52,593 bases of DNA from an uncultured Lachnospiraceae bacterium (GTDB lineage: Bacteria; Bacillota; Clostridia; Lachnospirales; Lachnospiraceae): assembly GCA_902768735.1 (NCBI GenBank), contig CACXMK010000008.1:1-52593 (forward strand), given 5' to 3'. The notes under the pieces are model-generated. The model saw nothing but the letters and a program-made list of their open reading frames with translations. It ran no database searches and was not told the DNA's origin. Made by a program: the position numbers and the translations under genes. Of the stretch, positions 48,107 through 52,593 are shown piece after piece. The number at the start of each line of letters is the position of its first letter. Within the stretch, counting starts at the first letter, position 1.

Positions 48107-48178
48107 GGCCGGCTATGTGTACGGTGGGGGTCCGGGATACCCGCATGCTCTCCACTGAACACACAGCCCGCCTTTTTT
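48107..48178 (+). terminator. Long branched terminator resembling the one after uppP
   Basis: The outer arm is GGCCGGCTATGTGT (48107-48120) against ACACACAGCCCGCC (48159-48172) with two mismatches, followed by TTTTTT. Inside, GTGG/CCAC and CGGG-ATA-CCCG form further stems. It closes the thioesterase-cvfB unit and shares its arm sequence and architecture with 23671-23743. Confidence 0.82.
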
Positions 48179-48354
48179 GTCTGTTCTTATGAAAAATCCA
48201 CAAATTTTTCTTGTTTTTTTATGGATTTTTGTACGAATATGGGCTAAAATAAAACTGATGGCATATTTTTTGAAGAAAAAAGTTGTATTTATTCTAAGGT
48301 CCATCAGGTCAGAAGACAAAATGAAAAATTTGATAAGAAAGCGTGAGGGGGGAC

Positions 48355-49443
48355 ATGGTTTCAAATCAGGTATTACAGAATACAATCGAAGGAATTAAAG
48401 AGATCTCGCATCTCGAGCTTGGGGTGATGGACGCGGACGGAAGAGAAGTGGCTGTGACCGCGCCGGTGTTTGCCGACATTGTCAGCGCGATCCCGGATTT
48501 TGCTGCTTCTCCTGCTGATTCACAATCGGCGGGGCCTTATCAGTTCTTTAAGGTTATGGACGAGCAGCAGCTCGAATATGTCATCGTGGTCTACGGAGAG
48601 ACGGACAGCTCGCTCCTGGTCGGCCGGATGGCGGCTTTCCAGCTCAAGGGGCTGATGAGCGCCTTCAAGGAGCGCTATGACAAGGACAGCTTCATGAAGA
48701 ACCTGCTTCTTGATAACCTTCTCCTCGTGGACATCTACAGCCGGGCCAAGAAACTGCATATCGCATCCGACGCGCAGAGAGTCGTCCTGATCGTCGAGAC
48801 AGGCTCGGAGCGCGACAGGAACGTGCTCGAGGTCGTCCAGGAATTCATCGGGACAACGACAATGGACTTCGTCACTGCGGTCGACGAGAACAATGTCGTG
48901 GTGGTCAAGGACCTGACGGACGGAAGCAAGATCAGGGACATCGAAAAGACGGCGAACGGGATCGACGCTCATCTGCGCAAGATGGGCATCGGCGGGATCC
49001 GCGTCGCGTACGGCACGGTCGTGAATGAGATCAAGGAAGTGAGCCGTTCCTACAAGGAAGCCAAGATGGCGCTGGACGTCAGCAGGATCTTCTTTGAGGA
49101 CAGGACCGTGATCGCTTACAATGAGCTCGGGATCGGCAGGCTGATCTATCAGCTGCCCATTCCTCTCTGCAAGATGTTCATCCGTGAGATCTTCAAGGGA
49201 AAGAACCCCGAGGAGTTCGATCAGGAGACGCTTGCGACGATCAACAAATTCTTTGAGAACAGCCTCAATGTCTCCGAGACATCCAGGCAGCTGTTCATCC
49301 ACAGAAACACGCTGGTCTACCGTCTGGACAAGCTTCAGAAGAGCACCGGCCTGGATCTTCGTGTGTTTGAAGACGCCATCACGTTCAAGATCGCGCTGAT
49401 GGTGGTCAAGTATATGAAGTATATGAAGCAGTTTGAATATTAA
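48355..49443 (+). CDS. CdaR/PucR-type transcriptional regulator
   Basis: A 362-residue regulator. The N-terminal 130 or so residues resemble a CdaR-type ligand-sensing domain (LQNTIEGIKEISHLELGVMD, and LEYVIVVYGETDSSLLVGRM); a middle GGDEF-like regulatory region follows. The PucR-type helix-turn-helix is at the C-terminus (NSLNVSETSRQLFIHRNTLV followed by YRLDKLQKSTGLDLRVFEDA). It is only distantly similar to the CdaR at 3483-4631. No transporter or catabolic operon is adjacent, so its target is unknown. The ATG at 48355 after GAGGGGGGA is preferred to the GTG at 48343. Its 290-bp upstream region contains the long terminator and an A+T-rich leader. Confidence 0.87.
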   Translation: MVSNQVLQNTIEGIKEISHLELGVMDADGREVAVTAPVFADIVSAIPDFAASPADSQSAGPYQFFKVMDEQQLEYVIVVYGETDSSLLVGRMAAFQLKGLMSAFKERYDKDSFMKNLLLDNLLLVDIYSRAKKLHIASDAQRVVLIVETGSERDRNVLEVVQEFIGTTTMDFVTAVDENNVVVVKDLTDGSKIRDIEKTANGIDAHLRKMGIGGIRVAYGTVVNEIKEVSRSYKEAKMALDVSRIFFEDRTVIAYNELGIGRLIYQLPIPLCKMFIREIFKGKNPEEFDQETLATINKFFENSLNVSETSRQLFIHRNTLVYRLDKLQKSTGLDLRVFEDAITFKIALMVVKYMKYMKQFEY

Positions 49444-49469
49444 TTAATCCGGCACTTCGGGAACAAATA

Positions 49470-49585
49470 GGAAGCTGAGATGGGGAGCTTGCTCACCAGA
49501 TCAGCTTTCCATATGTTCGCAGGGCGTACAGAGCGCGAAGCGCTTATGGACGCCTTAAGTCGCAAATGCGAAGCATTTGGGACTT
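49470..49585 (+). other. Three-hairpin cluster upstream of ctpA (site D)
   Basis: Hairpin 1: GCTGA-GA-TGG and GAG (49474-49487) with CTC and CCA-GA-TCAGC (49492-49505), a two-helix stem with a GA/GA mismatch. Hairpin 2: GGCGT, CA and AGCGC, loop GAA, GCGCT, TG and ACGCC (49523-49554). Hairpin 3: AAGTC-G-CAAATGC, loop GAA, GCATTTG-G-GACTT (49557-49585), perfect except one G-G. Hairpins 2 and 3 align without gaps to hairpins 1 and 2 of site B. Confidence 0.75.
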
Positions 49586-49616
49586 GTGTGCTGATTACAG
49601 TGAAGGATTTATCGGA

Positions 49617-50897
49617 ATGGAAGAACAGAACGAGATCCGCGGCAGCGGACAGAGACGATATGTGAGTACCGGCGGGAGAAGGAGAGGCGGAAGCGGCTTT
49701 CTCCCCGGCGTACTTGTCGGTATCCTGATAGCGGTCATAGCTGTCGGGATTCTTTTTGCGCTCAGAGGCGGGAGCAGCATGCCGATGATCGGAGCCGGCA
49801 CGTCAACGGACGGCTTGGCGGTCGACGACGCAACGGTTCAAAAGCTCAAGGTGCTGGAACAGTATATCGATTACTATTTCTACAAATCCTCTGAAGTGAC
49901 GGACGAGCAGCTGGAAAACGGAATGTACAAGGGGCTTTTGAACTCCCTTGACGACGTCTACACCTGCTATTTCACGCCTGAGGAGTACCAGAGCATCAAG
50001 CAGCAGACCGAGGGCATCTATTACGGGATCGGCGCCTACGTGAGCAAGGACGTGGAGAGCGGCATGTGCGTCATCTCCGGCGTGATCAAGGGGACGCCCG
50101 CGGAAGCCGGCGGACTGATGGAAGGCGATATCATCTACAAGGTGGACGGCAAAGATATGGCCGGCATGGAGCTGGAGGAAGTGGTCGCTCACATCAAGGG
50201 CGAGGAAGGGTCGAAAGTCAAGGTCACCCTGATCCGGAACGGGGAAGAAATCGTCGTGGAACTGACCAGAGCGAAGGTGAGCGCTCCCACTGTGGATTCC
50301 GAGATGCTTGAAGGCGGCATCGGCTATCTGCAGATCACACAGTTCGATGACGTGACGACGAAGCAGTTCAGCGACAATCTCGCTTCGCTCAAGACGCAGG
50401 GACTTGAAGGACTGATCATCGACCTGCGGGGAAATCCCGGCGGAAACGTGACGACCGTGTGCGCGATCGCTGAGCAGTTCCTGCCGGAAGGCCTTATCTT
50501 CTACATGGAGGACAAGAATGGGACCCGGACCGAGTATACCTGCAAGGGAGCCAACTGGGATCTGCCTCTCGTCGTGCTCGTCAATGAGTACAGCGCCAGC
50601 GCCTCCGAGATCTTCTCCGGCGCGGTGAAAGATGCCGGCATCGGAAAGCTCGTCGGTAAAAAGACGTATGGTAAGGGCGTCGTGCAGAATCTGATCCCGT
50701 TTGAGGACGGCTCCGCCATCAAGATTACGGTCGCCAATTACTACACGAGAGGCGGCAACGACATCAACCTCAAGGGGATCGAGCCGGATGTCGAGATCGG
50801 ACTGGACAGCGAAGCGTACCTCGAGGACGGGACGGATACCCAGCTCGACAAGGCGGTCGAGGTCATGAAAGAGGAGATGGCTTCTCGGTCAAAATAG
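49617..50897 (+). CDS. C-terminal processing serine protease (S41)
   Basis: A 426-residue membrane-anchored tail-specific protease. A basic N-terminus leads to one membrane helix (about 25-45, GVLVGILIAVIAVGILFAL), then the N-terminal cap, a PDZ domain (about 130-215, YYGIGAYV, VISGVIKGTPAEAGGLMEGD), and the S41 domain with GGIGYLQITQF, IIDLRGNPGG, the catalytic Ser in NEYSASASEIFSG (about residue 322) and Lys in GKKTYGKG. Such proteases trim extracytoplasmic proteins. The frame is open to 49566, but the ATG at 49617 starts just before the basic and membrane segments and avoids hairpin site D. Confidence 0.94.
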   Translation: MEEQNEIRGSGQRRYVSTGGRRRGGSGFLPGVLVGILIAVIAVGILFALRGGSSMPMIGAGTSTDGLAVDDATVQKLKVLEQYIDYYFYKSSEVTDEQLENGMYKGLLNSLDDVYTCYFTPEEYQSIKQQTEGIYYGIGAYVSKDVESGMCVISGVIKGTPAEAGGLMEGDIIYKVDGKDMAGMELEEVVAHIKGEEGSKVKVTLIRNGEEIVVELTRAKVSAPTVDSEMLEGGIGYLQITQFDDVTTKQFSDNLASLKTQGLEGLIIDLRGNPGGNVTTVCAIAEQFLPEGLIFYMEDKNGTRTEYTCKGANWDLPLVVLVNEYSASASEIFSGAVKDAGIGKLVGKKTYGKGVVQNLIPFEDGSAIKITVANYYTRGGNDINLKGIEPDVEIGLDSEAYLEDGTDTQLDKAVEVMKEEMASRSK

Positions 50898-50994
50898 AGA
50901 GAGCGGGAGCGATCGCACGGCAATGATCTCACGGTAACGAAATTGTAAAAAATCTGTGATTTTTGACGATTTTCCATTGCCAATCCGCAAATTA

Positions 50995-51003
50995 TGCTAA
51001 AAT
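50995..51003 (+). promoter_or_regulatory. Extended -10 promoter candidate of the SPFH gene
   Basis: TGCTAAAAT (50995-51003) matches TGn plus a -10 hexamer, about 120 bp upstream of the start codon; TTGCCA at 50977 is a possible -35 with a short 15-bp spacer. The leader is purine-rich (AAGAAGGAAAAAGAGGAAAG). Confidence 0.5.
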
Positions 51004-51123
51004 AGTCATGGTAACGCGCTTTCTTCGTTTTACAGGGGAAAGCAAGAAGGAAAAAGAGGAAAGAAAAAGAAAGATAACTGCGGCATACACGCAGGTAAAT
51101 GGTAAAGCAAAAGGAGGTAAATT

Positions 51124-52428
51124 ATGGGACTTATTGCTGCGGCTGGTGCTTCTCTGTCATCGATCCTGGGAGATCAGTGGAAGGAGTATTTTTACTGCTC
51201 AGAGATGGGCAATAACGTACTGGTCCGTAAGGGACAGCGCAATCACGGAAAATCCGGACTTCTTAACAAGGGCGGAAGCGAAAACGTGATCACAAACGGC
51301 TCCACGATCGTTGTCAACGAGGGTCAGTGCATGATCATCGTGGATCAGGGCGCGATCGTAGATATCTGCGCACAGGCCGGCGCGTATACCTATGATGCCT
51401 CCTCAGAGCCCAGTATCTTCACGGACGGACTCGGCGCAGGGATCAAGAAGAGCTTTGAACAGTTCAAGGCGCGTGTTTCCTACGGCGGCGTGACAGCGCA
51501 TGACCAGCGCATTTACTATTTTAACACCAAGGATATCATCGGCAACAAGTACGGAACGGCCAACCCGGTTCCTTTCCGCGTTGTGGATAAGAACATCGGC
51601 CTTGACGTCGATATCGCGATCCGCTGCTTCGGCGAGTATTCCTACAGACTCAGCGATCCCATCCTGTTCTACAAGAACATCTGCGGCAACGTAAATACCG
51701 ATTACACGAAGGACCGCATCGAGAACCAGCTGCGTACAGAGCTTCTGACCGCTCTGCAGCCTGCGTTCGGCAAGATCTCCGAGATGGGCATCCGCTACAG
51801 CGCAGTGGTCAACCACACGACCGATATGGCAAACGCTCTCAACGAAGTCCTCTCCGACAGCTGGGGCGCCAAGTACGGCATCGTGATCTCCGCGTTCGGA
51901 ATCAGCAGCCTCAAGGCTTCTGAGGAAGACGAGAAGATGATCAAGGAACTTCAGAAGACCGCTGTTTTCCAGAACGCGGGCATGGCGGGCGCTATGAAGG
52001 TCAACGCAGAGGCGCAGGCGATGATGGATGCTGCCAAGAATCCCAACGGCGCGGCAATGGGCTTCATCGGAATGGGTATGGCGCAGCAGGCAGCAGGCGG
52101 CGGAACCGATGCGGCGACGCTGTTCGCAATGGCAGAGCAGCAGAAAGCGCAGCAGGCGGCAAAGATGCAGGCGGCAGCGGGCTGGAAGTGCCCTAAGTGC
52201 GGCAAGGAAGGCAATACCGGCAAGTTCTGCGGCGAGTGCGGAACACCCAAGCCGGCAGATCCCGAAGTCTGGAAGTGCCCTAAGTGCGGTACGGAAAACA
52301 AAGGCAAGTTCTGCAGCGAGTGCGGATCTCCCAAGCCGGTCGATGACGGCGCATGGACATGCCCTGCATGCGGACATGAAGGCAACAAGGGCAAGTTCTG
52401 CGGCGAGTGCGGACAGCCCAGACCCTGA
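51124..52428 (+). CDS. SPFH-domain protein with three C-terminal zinc ribbons
   Basis: A 434-residue protein of the virion-core-like SPFH/zinc-ribbon family (YdjI type). Residues about 1-270 form the SPFH-related region (WKEYFYCSEMGNNVLVRKGQ, then NGSTIVVNEGQCMIIVDQGA and VVDKNIGLDVDIAIRCFGEY). An Ala/Met/Gln-rich linker follows (about 285-350). Three zinc ribbons end the protein, each with two CxxC pairs: CPKCGKEG..CGECG, CPKCGTEN..CSECG and CPACGHEG..CGECG. Family members form membrane-associated assemblies linked to envelope stress in Bacillus. AAAGGAGG precedes the ATG. It is monocistronic, with its own promoter candidate and terminator. Confidence 0.9.
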   Translation: MGLIAAAGASLSSILGDQWKEYFYCSEMGNNVLVRKGQRNHGKSGLLNKGGSENVITNGSTIVVNEGQCMIIVDQGAIVDICAQAGAYTYDASSEPSIFTDGLGAGIKKSFEQFKARVSYGGVTAHDQRIYYFNTKDIIGNKYGTANPVPFRVVDKNIGLDVDIAIRCFGEYSYRLSDPILFYKNICGNVNTDYTKDRIENQLRTELLTALQPAFGKISEMGIRYSAVVNHTTDMANALNEVLSDSWGAKYGIVISAFGISSLKASEEDEKMIKELQKTAVFQNAGMAGAMKVNAEAQAMMDAAKNPNGAAMGFIGMGMAQQAAGGGTDAATLFAMAEQQKAQQAAKMQAAAGWKCPKCGKEGNTGKFCGECGTPKPADPEVWKCPKCGTENKGKFCSECGSPKPVDDGAWTCPACGHEGNKGKFCGECGQPRP

Positions 52429-52460
52429 GCGGCACAAGTGGCTGACGGAGGCGTCAGTAC

Positions 52461-52494
52461 AGATTTGATATTTGATAAGATTTGATATTTGTTA
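52461..52494 (+). repeat. 17-bp tandem duplication before the final terminator
   Basis: AGATTTGATATTTGATA (52461-52477) is followed by AGATTTGATATTTGTTA (52478-52494), one mismatch, between the SPFH stop codon and its terminator. Confidence 0.92.
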
Positions 52495-52495
52495 A

Positions 52496-52545
52496 GGGGG
52501 TGTTGCATCTTGCTGAATAAACAGCAGGGGCAACACCCTCTTTTG
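52496..52545 (+). terminator. Terminator of the SPFH gene
   Basis: GGGTGTTGC (52498-52506) pairs with GCAACACCC (52530-52538), with an inner GCTG/CAGC stem, followed by TCTTTT. The last 48 bases of the window contain nothing I recognise. Confidence 0.93.
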
Positions 52546-52593
52546 TGTCCAAAACCATGGTTTTTCTTTGATTTTACTGGCTTTTGATGCCGA

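Noticed and set aside
48107-48178. Possible small SRP RNA, 6S RNA or riboswitch
   Set aside because: The SRP apical motif (GGTCAGGTCCGGAAGG-like) is absent, the position is at a gene end, and the T run fits a terminator.

Overview
The window looks like chromosomal DNA of a moderately G+C-rich member of the Clostridia, most likely Lachnospiraceae-like. This rests on: AGGAGG-type ribosome binding sites; a CIRCE-controlled hrcA-grpE-dnaK-dnaJ-prmA-rsmE block; the uvrC-hprK-murB-rapZ-whiA-HPr-like block; the ireB-ruvX-DUF1292-RNase J-mltG-trmR-trhP block; two CdaR/PucR-type regulators; and a secreted protein with choline-binding-type wall repeats. No phage, CRISPR array, insertion sequence or plasmid gene was recognised. 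The family assignment is inference from gene order and protein families, not from a marker gene.

Layout. Bases 1-1036 are a more A+T-rich, accessory-looking edge: a gene tail, a DUF6994-like gene, and an unusual array of 10-bp-phased boxes in front of a small tyrosine phosphatase. Bases 1700-4720 hold a minus-strand glycerate-type locus (CdaR regulator, wrecked glycerate kinase, GntP permease). From 5036 to 19900 almost everything reads rightward: a large PAS/coiled-coil protein with a degenerate kinase domain, an alpha/beta hydrolase, exonuclease III, Mrp, CoaX, FtsH, UvrC, HPr kinase, MurB, RapZ, WhiA and a Crh-like HPr protein. After a gene-poor spacer (19900-20417) come a GNAT protein, an aminotransferase and UppP, then the heat-shock operon (23791-31135). 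Next are a sulfur/tRNA-thiolation pair (cysteine desulfurase, ThiI), a second HPr-like protein on the minus strand, MtaB, the IreB/RuvX/RNase J/tRNA-modification cluster, Trk potassium uptake, tRNA-Gln, a wall amidase, an acyl-ACP thioesterase, CvfB, a second CdaR-like regulator, a C-terminal processing protease and an SPFH/zinc-ribbon protein.

Shared themes. Carbon-catabolite signalling is prominent: HprK plus two HPr-like proteins that keep the regulatory serine but lack the phosphocarrier histidine. tRNA modification is concentrated here: ThiI with its sulfur donor, MtaB, and TrmR with TrhP.

The most unusual signal is in the spacers. Many gaps contain 12-18-bp head-to-tail duplications. 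Their sequences differ from locus to locus, but they repeatedly lie at gene ends, several include the upstream stop codon, and some have decayed into long degenerate arrays. Four spacers instead carry clusters of hairpins; in three of these a hairpin has a GA/GA internal mismatch and/or a GAA or GGA loop, and two clusters align without gaps. These two spacer phenomena are the main candidates for something undescribed.
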